Positions 1 through 8,946 of a stretch of 64,000 nt of DNA are shown in pieces; positions within the stretch are counted from its first letter, which is position 1; each line of letters opens with the position of its first letter. The notes below the pieces were generated by a model. The model was not told the origin of the DNA and searched no databases. It saw only the letters and a program-made list of their open reading frames with translations. A program made the translations under genes and the position numbers. The stretch lies in NCBI RefSeq assembly GCF_004803895.1, contig NZ_CP021978.1:5146001-5210000 (forward strand). Reading direction: 5' to 3'. The DNA comes from Streptomyces hawaiiensis (GTDB lineage Bacteria; Actinomycetota; Actinomycetes; Streptomycetales; Streptomycetaceae).

Positions 1-198
1 CGGTACGCCCACGAGAGACCCCGCCGCCCGCGCCGGTACGCCCACGGCAGCCGCCGCCCGCCGGGCCGGTCTGCATGCGAGACCCCCGCCCGCCGGGCCG
101 GTACGCCCACGAGAGACCCCGCCGCCCGCGCCGGTACGCCCACGGCAGCCGCCGCCCGCCGGGGTCGGTACGCCTGCGAGAGCCCCCGCCCGTCGGGC
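1..198. repeat. 33-bp tandem repeat array, non-coding
   Basis: Six consecutive units of 32-34 bp, each opening with cggtacgcc or a close variant (1-33, 34-66, 67-98, 99-131, 132-165, 166-198). The units form a higher-order ABC-ABC pattern: 1-98 is repeated almost exactly as 99-198. The array stops just before the stop codon of the M56 protease gene, so it lies in the 3' flank of that gene, and it may continue left of the window. No convincing ORF uses it. Confidence 0.85.
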
Positions 199-206
199 CG
201 GCTCGG

Positions 207-1145
207 CTACGACAGCGCCGTCAGGCCCGGGGCGAAGGCGATCAGCAGGGGCAGCAGCGGTACGAGCGCGGCCGTCGTGGTGGTCAGGGCCCGGTGCCGG
301 CGGCCCAGCCGGGGCGGCGGTTCCAGGAGCCGGTCGACCCGCTCGCCCAGCAGGCGGTGGCTGGAAGCGCAGGACAGCACGCCGCGGTGCTGGTTGAGCT
401 CGATCAGGGCCAGGGCCGTGGTCAGGTGGCCGCAGCGGCGGGAGGCCGTGTCGTCGGCGGCCAGTTCGACCAGGCGGTGGGTCTGGTCGCAGAAGTGGGC
501 GAACAGCGGGATGCGGGGGAAGCCGGTGGCCAGGGCGGTGGACAGGTGCAGCAGCCAGTCGTGGCGGGCCCGGGCATGGCCCCGCTCGTGGGTGAGGACG
601 GCGTCGAGCTGGTGGTCGGTGAGGCGGTGCAGGGCGCCCGTGGTGACGATCAACTGGGGCGGGCTGCCGGGCATCCACCAGGCGTCCGGGTACTCGTCCT
701 CCAGGACCAGCAGCGGACCGCGCGCCGCGGGCAGGCCGGCCGGCAGGTCGGGGGCGCGCTCGCGCAGATGGGCGCGGGCCTGGCCGCGGCGCCGGCGCGC
801 CTCGACGAGTTCCCGCGCGAGCATCGCGGTCGTCCAGGCGGCACCGCAGGCCAGCAGCAGGGTGAGGGCGGCGGCCCACGGCGGGGCGGTGGACAGGTCG
901 TACGCCGCGGTCACCGCGGGGGGTGCCGGGGCGAAGAGCTGGGCGCGGACGGTACCGAAGACGGCCGCCGCGCCCAGCGAGAGCGCCGTCACGCACGCCA
1001 GCAGGACGGTGGCCACCAGGCACTGCCAGACCCACAGTGCGACCACCGGTTCCCGTTCGGGCCACGCGGCCCGGGTCAGCGCGCGGGGAACGGGGACGGC
1101 GGCCGTCACGGCGACGACGCTCAGCAGGAGCAGGCAGACGGTCAT
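207..1145 (-). CDS. M56/M48-type membrane metalloprotease
   Basis: A 312-residue integral membrane zinc protease of the BlaR1/MecR1-like M56 family. Hydrophobic segments lie near residues 1-20, 35-65 and 88-110. A cytosolic protease domain follows with the HExxH-type zinc site HERGH at 186-190, then a further hydrophobic C-terminal segment. The start at 1145 begins directly with a membrane segment; a longer reading from 1220 adds an unlikely Arg/Pro-rich leader. In many actinobacteria this family pairs with a BlaI-type repressor. None is adjacent here on the right; the left neighbour is outside the window. Substrate unknown. Confidence 0.85.
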   Translation of the reverse strand: MTVCLLLLSVVAVTAAVPVPRALTRAAWPEREPVVALWVWQCLVATVLLACVTALSLGAAAVFGTVRAQLFAPAPPAVTAAYDLSTAPPWAAALTLLLACGAAWTTAMLARELVEARRRRGQARAHLRERAPDLPAGLPAARGPLLVLEDEYPDAWWMPGSPPQLIVTTGALHRLTDHQLDAVLTHERGHARARHDWLLHLSTALATGFPRIPLFAHFCDQTHRLVELAADDTASRRCGHLTTALALIELNQHRGVLSCASSHRLLGERVDRLLEPPPRLGRRHRALTTTTAALVPLLPLLIAFAPGLTALS

Positions 1146-1356
1146 GGCCACGGGCTCCGGTTCCTCGTCGGAAGAGGGGCGGCTACGGGTCGTGCGGGGG
1201 AGGGCGGCCGCCGTGCGCACCGGTGGCCACGATGAGCGTGACGGACGTGCGGGCGCACCGCCCCGCGCCCAGTATGACGGGCCGGGCGGTGCGTCAGGGG
1301 CCGAACGGCGGCGAAAGAGCCGGAAGGGGCACCGTCGGCCGGCCGGTCGGCCGGCG

Positions 1357-2568
1357 TCAGCCCTGGACCACGCGCCCCGTCACCTGGCCCAGCCCCACCC
1401 GTACGCCGTTCGGTCCCGGGGCCCAGGCCGAAAGGGTGACCTCGTCGCCGTCCTCCAGGAAGGTCCGCTTGCCGTCCGGGAGTTCGAGCGGCTCGCGGCC
1501 GTTCCAGGTCAGTTCCAGCAGGGAGCCGCGCTCCCGTTCCGCCGGGCCGCTGACCGTGCCGGAGCCGTACAGGTCGCCGGTGCGCAGGGAGGCGCCGTTG
1601 ACGGTCATGTGGGCCAGCTGCTGGGCGGCCGTCCAGTACATGGTGGAGAAGGGGGGCTCGGAGACGACGTGGCCATTGACGGCGACGCTGATCCGCAGGT
1701 CGTAACCGCCGGGTTCCTCGTCGCTGTCGTCGAGGTACGGCAGCAGCTCGTGCGTCCGGGCCGGGGGCGCCACGAGGGCCTCCTCCAGGGCGTCCAGCGG
1801 GGTGATCCAGGCCGACACGGACGTGGCGAAGGACTTGCCGAGGAACGGGCCGAGGGGCACGTACTCCCAGGCCTGGATGTCGCGGGCGGACCAGTCGTTG
1901 AGGAGGCACAGCCCGAACACGTGCTCGCGGAAGTCGCCGAGGGCCACCGGCGCGCCCATCCGGGAGGGCACGCCGACGACGAAACCGACCTCGGCCTCGA
2001 TGTCCAGCCGGACGGACGGGCCGAAGACGGGAGCGGCGTCCGTGGGCGCCTTGCGCTGGCCGGACGGCCGCGGGACCTCCGTGCCGGAGACCACGACCGT
2101 GCCGGAACGGCCGTGGTAGCCGATCGGCAGGTGCTTCCAGTTGGGGGTGAGGGAGTCCTCGGCGTCGGGGCGGAAGATCTGGCCGACGTTGCGGGCGTGG
2201 TTCTCGGATGCGTAGAAGTCGACGTAGTCCGCGACCTCGAACGGGAGGTGCAGGGTCACCGACGACAGGGGGTGGAACAGCGGTGCGACGGTCTCGCGGT
2301 GGGACGGCACGGTCACCCAGGCGGTCAGCGCCCGGCGCACGTCGGACCAGGCCGTGCGGCCCGCGGCCAGCAGCGGGTTGAGGTTCGGCCGCGCGAGCAG
2401 GGAGGCGTACGGCGAACCGAGCGCGTGGGCCGCCGCGCCCGCGTCCAGCACGTGATCGCCGAGCCGGACGCCCACGGCCCGGTGGGACGAGCCGGGGAGG
2501 GAGAACACGCCGTACGGCAGGTTGTGCGGGCCGAAGGGGTCGCCCTCGGGGACATCGAAGGGGGGCAT
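1357..2568 (-). CDS. fahA: Fumarylacetoacetase
   Basis: A 403-residue fumarylacetoacetate hydrolase, last enzyme of the homogentisate branch of tyrosine/phenylalanine breakdown; it cleaves fumarylacetoacetate to fumarate and acetoacetate. Visible are the family N-terminus DPFGPHNLPYG, the catalytic YHGRSGT motif, the metal-site region FYASENHARN and the SARDIQAWEY block. Length fits the family. The start at 2568 gives the usual MPPFDVPEG opening with a GAGG upstream; ATGs at 2598 and 2628 are alternatives. The gene stands alone, divergent from the glycan locus; no other tyrosine-catabolic gene is nearby. Confidence 0.93.
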   Translation of the reverse strand: MPPFDVPEGDPFGPHNLPYGVFSLPGSSHRAVGVRLGDHVLDAGAAAHALGSPYASLLARPNLNPLLAAGRTAWSDVRRALTAWVTVPSHRETVAPLFHPLSSVTLHLPFEVADYVDFYASENHARNVGQIFRPDAEDSLTPNWKHLPIGYHGRSGTVVVSGTEVPRPSGQRKAPTDAAPVFGPSVRLDIEAEVGFVVGVPSRMGAPVALGDFREHVFGLCLLNDWSARDIQAWEYVPLGPFLGKSFATSVSAWITPLDALEEALVAPPARTHELLPYLDDSDEEPGGYDLRISVAVNGHVVSEPPFSTMYWTAAQQLAHMTVNGASLRTGDLYGSGTVSGPAERERGSLLELTWNGREPLELPDGKRTFLEDGDEVTLSAWAPGPNGVRVGLGQVTGRVVQG

Positions 2569-2878
2569 CGGGTGCTGCCTCGCTTTCGGGTGCGCCATGT
2601 CGTCGCCACGTGTTCGTGGTCGTGCCACACGTTACGGGTGACGCGCCTGTCCTGGGCAGAGTCCGAGGAGGCGCACAGGGGCGAACGGGGCAGGTGGGCC
2701 CGGTTGGGACCGGACGGGGCGGCTCCGGCGTACCGGACGGGACGGCACATTCGTACGTGCCGGAAGTTATCCACAGGACGCGACGCAATCTTGACGGAGC
2801 GGTGCGAACGGGGCGACTCTGGGCGGGTGCCGGAAGGCCTCGGGGAGGGGGCTTTCCCACGGCACATCTGGGGGGCGG
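2569..2878. promoter_or_regulatory. Divergent intergenic region with one DnaA-box-like site
   Basis: About 310 bp between divergent fahA and the DegT-family gene, so promoters for both should lie here. A TTGACG (2791-2796) could be a -35 element for the rightward operon, but no good -10 is visible. A match to the DnaA box, ttatccaca, sits at 2767-2775. I see no gene in this stretch. Confidence 0.4.
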
Positions 2879-4138
2879 ATGGCCATAGGGGAGGCCGGTC
2901 CGGGTTCGGTGCGGCATGGTGCACAGCCGAAGCGGCTGGAAGAGACCATGCGTGTCCGGCTCGGCCGGGAATGCGTGTACGTGCCGTCGTGCCGTTTCGG
3001 GCTGTACGTGGCGCTGCGCCACTGGTGCCCGCCCGGCGGACGGGTGCTGATGTCGCCGGTCAACGACGACGTGATCTTCTTCGTCGTGCTCGCGGCCGGA
3101 CTGCGGCCGGTGCAGGCGCCGTTGAACCCGCTCGACGCGTCCATCGACATCGATGCCGTGCCGGACGAGATGTGGGGCTCGGTGTCCGCCGTGCTCACGA
3201 CGAACCTGTACGGCAATCCGGACCCGGCGCCGCGCCTGAGACAGAAGTGCGACGCGCTGGGGATCCCGCTGTTCGAGGACGCGGCGCACGCGATCGGCAG
3301 CCGGGTGGGGGACCGGCCGGTCGGGGCGTGGGGCGAGGCCTCAGTGTTCAGCCTGTCCAAGCACGTCGGGGCCAAGGCCGGAGGCATGCTCTCGCTCGCC
3401 GATCCCGGGCTGCGGGAGGCGGTGGAGAAGACCTGCGCCGGGCTGCTCGCGCCGCGCCGGACGAGCGCCGAACTCGCCTACCTGGTCCGCCCGTACGCGG
3501 AGGCGGCGGTGCGCGGGCTGCGGCTGCGGCGCGCCGCCTGGGCCACGGTCCGGCTGCTGGGTCTCGCGGACCGCGAGGAGATCCGGATGCCGCTGCGCCC
3601 GGACGAACTCGCCCTCGCCGCCCGCGAGACGCCCGGGCTCGACGCCCACCACCCGTGGCTGCGCGTCGACATGCACGACTACCGCCTGGAGCCCGGCCGG
3701 CTGCGGCTGCGGCGCATCGGGCACAAGCTCGACCGGCTGGACGACGTCCTGGACGCCTGCCGGGCGGGCACTCAGCTGCTGCTGTCCACGCCCTGGGCCA
3801 AGCCGCGCGACGCCTACGGCACGCAGCCGTTGTTCCGTGTGCCGCTGTTCGTGGCCGACCGGGACGCGGCCGCCGCCGCCCTGGCGCGACAGGGCATCGT
3901 CGTCGGCTACCTCTACGACCCGCCCCTGGACGACTACGCCGGTGCGGAGTTCACCGACCCCTCGCCGACCCCCGAGGCGGCCCGCTGGTTCGCGCGGCAC
4001 GCGCTGCCCGTGGACCCGCTGCGGGCGCGGACGGTCGTCGAGGTGCTGGAGCGGTCCGGGGCGCGCCCGGTCCGGGCGCCGGGAGAGCTGCCCGGGAGCA
4101 GGCCGACACCGGGAGGGCTGGGACGGTCCCGTGACTGA
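2879..4138 (+). CDS. DegT/DnrJ/EryC1/StrS-family PLP aminotransferase-like protein
   Basis: A 419-residue fold-type I PLP enzyme of the sugar aminotransferase family. The cofactor region shows DAAHAIGS, and the candidate Schiff-base lysine lies in SLSKHVGAKAGG. Members transfer an amino group to nucleotide-linked keto-sugars. The gene starts a plus-strand operon and overlaps the flippase gene by 8 bp (GTGACTGA), which argues for a role in making an amino-sugar for a surface glycan. A GGGGGG run lies 3 nt before the ATG. The C-terminal half is more divergent than in characterised sugar aminotransferases, so substrate and even reaction are unproven. Confidence 0.75.
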   Translation: MAIGEAGPGSVRHGAQPKRLEETMRVRLGRECVYVPSCRFGLYVALRHWCPPGGRVLMSPVNDDVIFFVVLAAGLRPVQAPLNPLDASIDIDAVPDEMWGSVSAVLTTNLYGNPDPAPRLRQKCDALGIPLFEDAAHAIGSRVGDRPVGAWGEASVFSLSKHVGAKAGGMLSLADPGLREAVEKTCAGLLAPRRTSAELAYLVRPYAEAAVRGLRLRRAAWATVRLLGLADREEIRMPLRPDELALAARETPGLDAHHPWLRVDMHDYRLEPGRLRLRRIGHKLDRLDDVLDACRAGTQLLLSTPWAKPRDAYGTQPLFRVPLFVADRDAAAAALARQGIVVGYLYDPPLDDYAGAEFTDPSPTPEAARWFARHALPVDPLRARTVVEVLERSGARPVRAPGELPGSRPTPGGLGRSRD

Positions 4139-6443
4139 GATCCAGGTGCACGAGCCCGCCGCCGCGCGCACCGACGGCGGCGGACCGAAGCCTGCCGGCA
4201 GCGACCACACCCACGACTCGCTGTTCAAGAACGCCTACTTCCTCATGCTCAGCACCGGCGTCTCCGCCGTACTGGGCCTGGGATTCTGGCTGGTGGCCGC
4301 CCGCTACTACACGGAGGAGGCCGTCGGCCAGGGCTCGGCCGCGATCGCCGCGATGCGGCTGCTCGCCAGCATCACGGCGACGACGATGATCGGCGCCGTC
4401 GTCCGCTTCGTCCCGCGGGCGGGACGGGAGACCGGGCGCCTGGTGTGGGGCACGTACGTGGCCAGTTCGCTGGTCGTGGCGCTCGCCGCCGCCGTCTTCC
4501 TGCTCACGCTCGACGCGTGGGGAGCGTCGTACGCCCCGCTGGGCACACCCATGGCGGGGGCGGTGTTCGTCGCGGCGTGCGTGGCCTGGGCGCTGCTCAC
4601 CCTCCAGGACGGGGTGCTCACCGGACTGCGCAAGGCGGAGTGGGTGCCCGCCGGGAACGCGGTGTTCTCGGGCGGGAAACTGATCCTCCTGGCCGTCTTC
4701 GCCGGCACGCTGCCCGTCCTGGGCATCTTCGTCTCCTGGGCGGTGGCGATCGCCTTCTCCACCCTGCCGCTGGGCTGGCTGATCTTCCGCCGGCTCATCC
4801 CGCGCCAGGCGGAGGCCGACGGCGACAAAGAGCCCCCGAACATCAAGGACATGGGCCGCTTCCTGGCCGGGGACTCGCTGGGCGCCCTGTTCAGCCTGGC
4901 GATGATCAACCTGCTGCCGGTGATGGTCGCGGTCCGCTTCAGCGCCGCCGAGAACGGCTACTTCTACGTGGCCTACACCGTCGGCGGCACGATGGAGTTC
5001 ATGGCCATCAACATGGCCTCGTCGCTCACCGCGCACGCCTCGCACGACCCCCGCCAGCTCGCCGACGGTGTCCGGGGCGCCCTGCGGCGCATGACGCTGC
5101 TGCTGGTCCCGGTCGTGCTGGTGCTGGTCGTCTTCGCCCCACAGATCCTCACGCCCTTCAGCCCGGACTACGCCGAGCACGGCTCGACCGTGCTGCGGCT
5201 GCTCGCCCTCGGCGCACTGCCGCGAGTCGTGGTGGAGCTCTACATCGGCGTACTGCGCGTCCAGGGGCGCACAGGTGTGCTGGCCGTGCTCCAAGGTGCC
5301 ATGTGCGCCCTGGTGCTGGGCAGCGCGGCGGTGCTGTTCACCCCGTCCGGGATCGCGGGCGCCGGCTGGGCGGTGCTGCTGAGCATGACCCTGATCTCCG
5401 TCGTCTCCATGGCAGGGCTGCGCGCGGCCCTGCGCCACGACGACGGCGCGCCCGCCGCCCGGACGCCCGCCGCCCCCTCCTACGGCACCCGCTGGGCGAA
5501 ACTCAACGCCACCGCCGGATACGGCACGACCTGGGCCCGCCGGGCCGCCTACCAGCCCAAGGACGGCGACCAGGACACGGTCACGCTCTTCATAGGGCGT
5601 CCCGGCTACGAGCGCGAGGCACTGCAGGCGGACACGCTGGCGCTGATCGTGCGGCCGGAGGGGCCGACCAGGGAACCACCGCCCCACGAGCCCGGGGCAC
5701 CGGACCGGGAGCCGCAGGAGCGGCGGCTGAGAGGCGCCCTGTGGAGCCTGCTCGGGGTCGCCGTCGTGTTCTTCTGGGCGCCGCTGCGGGACCTGCCGTG
5801 GCTCGACGGCGCCTCCGCAGCGGACCTGACCGGGCGCCGGCTGCTGGAGGGCCTGCCCCTGCCGTCGCTCACCGCGGGCGGCCTGCTGCTCGTGGTGTTC
5901 ACCGCCGCCGTCACGCTGAGCACCCGGCGCGACCCGTGGCTGCCCGGCACGGCGCTGGGCGCCGCCCTGCTCGCCCTGTACGCCGCACCGGCCGCCCTCG
6001 GACGGGAACCGCGGCCGGTGGACGGGGCGTTGTATGAGAAGACGGCCGGCTTCCTGGCGGACGCGGTGGGGCTCGACGGGCCCGAGCCGCTGCTGCGCTG
6101 GGCACCGCCGGTCTGCCAGCTGCTGTGTCTCGTACCGCTGGGGCTGCTGCTCGCGAGCGCGGGCGGCCGGCTGACGTGGCCGGGGCGCTGGGGGGTTCTG
6201 TATCTCGTCGCGGTCGGCGGCTGGGTGTGGCGCGATGCGCTCGCACCGGTCGCGCCGCCCCTGCTCGTCGCCCTCACGCTGCTCCTGCTGCTCCACCGCG
6301 CCGCGTCGGCGTGGACGCGCTCCCGCTCCACCGCTTCCATAGCCTCCACCGCCTCCACCGCCTCCACCGCCTCCACCGCCTCCACCGCCTCCACCGCCGA
6401 CCCAACGGCCGACGGCCCACCGAGCGGCCCACCCCGCGACTAG
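4131..6443 (+). CDS. Polysaccharide flippase (MOP superfamily) with extra C-terminal membrane domain
   Basis: A 770-residue membrane protein. Residues about 30-440 form a Wzx/MurJ-like flippase core of roughly 12-14 helices that should move lipid-linked glycan units across the membrane. A hydrophilic linker follows, including the repeated pattern YGT(R/T)WA. A second block of about six hydrophobic segments then spans residues 535-735. Flippases are normally about 450-500 residues, so this second block is an addition, possibly a fusion. The tail carries six Ala-Ser-Thr repeats. The GTG start at 4131 overlaps the previous stop; a longer reading from 3837 would run through the DegT gene in another frame. 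Confidence 0.85.
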   Translation: MTEIQVHEPAAARTDGGGPKPAGSDHTHDSLFKNAYFLMLSTGVSAVLGLGFWLVAARYYTEEAVGQGSAAIAAMRLLASITATTMIGAVVRFVPRAGRETGRLVWGTYVASSLVVALAAAVFLLTLDAWGASYAPLGTPMAGAVFVAACVAWALLTLQDGVLTGLRKAEWVPAGNAVFSGGKLILLAVFAGTLPVLGIFVSWAVAIAFSTLPLGWLIFRRLIPRQAEADGDKEPPNIKDMGRFLAGDSLGALFSLAMINLLPVMVAVRFSAAENGYFYVAYTVGGTMEFMAINMASSLTAHASHDPRQLADGVRGALRRMTLLLVPVVLVLVVFAPQILTPFSPDYAEHGSTVLRLLALGALPRVVVELYIGVLRVQGRTGVLAVLQGAMCALVLGSAAVLFTPSGIAGAGWAVLLSMTLISVVSMAGLRAALRHDDGAPAARTPAAPSYGTRWAKLNATAGYGTTWARRAAYQPKDGDQDTVTLFIGRPGYEREALQADTLALIVRPEGPTREPPPHEPGAPDREPQERRLRGALWSLLGVAVVFFWAPLRDLPWLDGASAADLTGRRLLEGLPLPSLTAGGLLLVVFTAAVTLSTRRDPWLPGTALGAALLALYAAPAALGREPRPVDGALYEKTAGFLADAVGLDGPEPLLRWAPPVCQLLCLVPLGLLLASAGGRLTWPGRWGVLYLVAVGGWVWRDALAPVAPPLLVALTLLLLLHRAASAWTRSRSTASIASTASTASTASTASTASTADPTADGPPSGPPRD
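6342..6395 (+). repeat. Six perfect 9-bp repeats inside the flippase gene
   Basis: Six identical copies of gcctccacc in frame encode Ala-Ser-Thr x6 near the C-terminus of the flippase. The length is a multiple of 3, so copy-number change alters the tail without a frameshift. Confidence 0.9.
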
Positions 6444-6541
6444 TCAGACCCGAAGCCGAGACCGATCCGAGCGCAGGGCCGAACAGAGGCCGAACAGAGC
6501 CGACCAGAGCCGAAGAGAGCAACCGCCAGGGGGGAACCACC

Positions 6542-8509
6542 GTGCGTCCGCCAGTCACACCGAAGGAGAGATCCACGCCAGAACCCACACCCGCACGGGA
6601 CGGCGCCAACACCCCCGGCAGCGGCCCCGAGACGGCCAGCCAGGCCTCCAGCCCCTCCTCCTCGGAGTCGTCGAGCCCCGCCCATGAGCCCGTGACGGAT
6701 CGGTCCGACCCGCCCCCCGCCCGGCCCGGGCGCCGCGCGCTCGCCTGGCCCGGTGTTCCCCTGCTCGTCGCGCTCGCGCTCTGGGCGTACGCCATGCGGC
6801 ACACCGACGTCTCGCGGCTCGACGACTACGGGCTGGTCAGCACGCTGCCCCCGACCTTCTGGGCCGGGCTCGTGGTGCTCACCACCGGCTTCTGGTTCAC
6901 GGTCCGCGACGCGCGCCGGCCGGGCGCCTGGTCGGCGGCGTACGTGCTCGGTCTGCTGGTGATGGAGCGGGCCACGCAGGCCGTGCTCTATCCGACGCCG
7001 CTGTACGCCTGGGCGTGGAAGCACGAGGCGGTCATCGACCACCTGCTGACGGCCGGCGGTCTGCAGACGGCCGATCAGGTCGGCGACATGGCGGTGTACG
7101 ACCAGTGGCCCGGCTTCTTCGCCGCGCAGGCGGCCCTGCAACGGCTGCTGGGCGTGGACTCGGCGGCGATGTTCATGGCCTGGTGGCCCCTGGTCTCCAG
7201 CCTGATGCTGCTGCTCCCGCTGCTGCTGATCTACCGCACCTTCACCGAGGACCGGCGGCTGATCTGGTCCGCGGTCTGGCTCTTCTACGTCGGCAACTGG
7301 GTCGGGCAGGACTACTTCTCGCCCCAGTCGGTGGCGTACGCGCTGCATGTCGGCGTCCTGGCCGTCGTCCTGCGCCGCTTCGGCCGGTCCGCGGTGCGGC
7401 GCGGGCGGCCCCGGCAGGCCGTGTGGACGGTGGTGATCACCGTCATGATCGTGGCGATCGTCATCTCCCACCAGCTCACCCCGGGCATGCTGGCCGTCTG
7501 CCTGCTCGCCCTGTGCCTGAGCCGCCGCTACCGCGACTGGGTCCCGCTGGTCACGACCGTCGTGATCTTCCTGGCCTGGTGCCTCACGGCCGCGCTGCCC
7601 TTCCTGTCCGCGGCGATGCCGGACATGATCCGCTCCATCGGTGACGTCGGCGCCAACGTCGAGACGGGCTACGGCGCCACCCCGACCGGCACCGGAGCCA
7701 TCGCGACCTCCTGGGCGGCCCGGCTGCTGTCCGGGTCCGTCCTGCTGCTCGCGGCCGTCGGCGTGCTGCGCCAGCGGGTACTGCGCCACCGTGCTCGGCC
7801 GCTGCTGCTGGTCGCGGCGGCCCCGCTGCCGATGTTCGCGGCGAGCAGCTACGGCAGCGAGATGATCTTCCGGGTGCTGCTGTTCATGCTGCCCGGCGCC
7901 GCGTTCTTCGCCGCCGCCGCGATCCTGCCCAAGGTCCGCACACTGGCCGCCGACGCCGCCGCGCAGGCGGCCGGCAACCGGCAGGCCACCGGTCTCGCCA
8001 AGGTCCGCCGGTGGGGCCTCGGCACCTGGGTGCCGCTGGCCGCGCTGCTCGGCGGAACCCTGGCGTTCGTCCCCGCCTACTCAGGCAAGGACCGGATCAA
8101 CTACTTCCCGCCGCAGGAAGTGGCCCTCGTACGGCAGCTCTTCGACCAGGCACCCGACGGCTCACTGGTCGTGGCCGCCAACCGCAACTACCCGGACGCG
8201 TACGCCTCCTACTGGAGCGTCGACCACTACTGGTTCCTCGACGACGCCCGCAGCCACGTCGACCGGATCGTCAGCAGACCCGCCGCCACCCTCGCCAGCG
8301 ACATGGCCGGAGTGGAGCGACCGGCCCGTGCCTACTTCCTGCTCACCCAGGGGCAGCTGGCCAACTCGGAGATGAACGGACAGCTCACGCGGGCGCAGCT
8401 GGACCGCATCCAGCGGTCCGTCGCCGCCTCGCCGCGGTTCGAACTCGTAGCGGAGAACGGCGCCGGATGGCTCTACGTACTGAAGCAGTCAGGGGGAGCG
8501 GAGCGATGA
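6542..8509 (+). CDS. Large polytopic membrane protein, probable glycan polymerase or glycosyltransferase
   Basis: A 655-residue protein. The first 60 residues are Ser/Pro/Glu-rich and hydrophilic. Many hydrophobic segments follow from about residue 68 to 520, then a hydrophilic C-terminal part. The arrangement resembles O-antigen polymerase/ligase or GT-C proteins, but I see no decisive motif. The GTG start at 6542 has a clear AGGGGGG Shine-Dalgarno; upstream in-frame codons belong to the flippase region. It ends in an ATGA overlap with the next small gene, so it is translationally coupled in the glycan operon. A polymerase role is inferred from position and topology. Confidence 0.7.
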   Translation: MRPPVTPKERSTPEPTPARDGANTPGSGPETASQASSPSSSESSSPAHEPVTDRSDPPPARPGRRALAWPGVPLLVALALWAYAMRHTDVSRLDDYGLVSTLPPTFWAGLVVLTTGFWFTVRDARRPGAWSAAYVLGLLVMERATQAVLYPTPLYAWAWKHEAVIDHLLTAGGLQTADQVGDMAVYDQWPGFFAAQAALQRLLGVDSAAMFMAWWPLVSSLMLLLPLLLIYRTFTEDRRLIWSAVWLFYVGNWVGQDYFSPQSVAYALHVGVLAVVLRRFGRSAVRRGRPRQAVWTVVITVMIVAIVISHQLTPGMLAVCLLALCLSRRYRDWVPLVTTVVIFLAWCLTAALPFLSAAMPDMIRSIGDVGANVETGYGATPTGTGAIATSWAARLLSGSVLLLAAVGVLRQRVLRHRARPLLLVAAAPLPMFAASSYGSEMIFRVLLFMLPGAAFFAAAAILPKVRTLAADAAAQAAGNRQATGLAKVRRWGLGTWVPLAALLGGTLAFVPAYSGKDRINYFPPQEVALVRQLFDQAPDGSLVVAANRNYPDAYASYWSVDHYWFLDDARSHVDRIVSRPAATLASDMAGVERPARAYFLLTQGQLANSEMNGQLTRAQLDRIQRSVAASPRFELVAENGAGWLYVLKQSGGAER

Positions 8510-8946
8510 CACCGCAGGAACTCGTGGTCCGGATGCTGCCCCCGTTCGGCGGCTGGCTGGCCCTGGCCGCGCTCGCCCTGCCCGGCGGATCGCCGCTGCG
8601 GGGCGCCGCGGTCGTGCTCTTCCTGGCGGCGGGCCCGGGCGCGGCCGTGGTCAGAGTCTGCGCCCCCGCCCTGGGGGTGCGGGCCGCCGAAGGGCCCGTG
8701 GAGCGCCGGGATCCGGACTTCGCCCGCCACTCCGACCTGCTGGAGCGGCTGATGCTGACGCTGTTCCTGAGCATGGGCGCCGTGATGCTCGTCGCGACCG
8801 TGCTGATCGCCACGCACACCTTCAGCGCGCAGCGGGTGCTGCTGACGCTGACGCTGCTGACCACACTCGCCGCGTTCTGTCCGCAGCTGCGCGCCTCCCC
8901 GCCGGCGAGGACGACGCCGAGGACACCGAAGGGTTCCGCTCAGTGA
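8506..8946 (+). CDS. Small membrane protein of the glycan operon
   Basis: A 146-residue protein with hydrophobic segments near residues 14-30, 32-55 and 85-118, separated by a hydrophilic loop. I do not recognise a family. It overlaps the preceding gene by ATGA and the following GH26-like gene by GTGA, so it is embedded in a coupled operon and probably works with the large membrane protein. An upstream extension of the frame to 8011 is shadow sequence inside the previous gene. Confidence 0.75.
   Translation: MTPQELVVRMLPPFGGWLALAALALPGGSPLRGAAVVLFLAAGPGAAVVRVCAPALGVRAAEGPVERRDPDFARHSDLLERLMLTLFLSMGAVMLVATVLIATHTFSAQRVLLTLTLLTTLAAFCPQLRASPPARTTPRTPKGSAQ

Noticed and set aside
2767..2775. Origin of replication suggested by a DnaA box
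   Set aside because: A single box without dnaA/dnaN neighbours or a box cluster; not an oriC.
277..4134. A 1285-codon open frame on the plus strand
   Set aside because: Runs antisense through the protease and fahA and out of frame through the DegT gene; composition is Arg/Ala/Gly-rich shadow coding typical of high-GC DNA.
6342..6395. CRISPR-like array of short repeats
   Set aside because: Repeats are contiguous 9-mers with no spacers, inside a coding frame.
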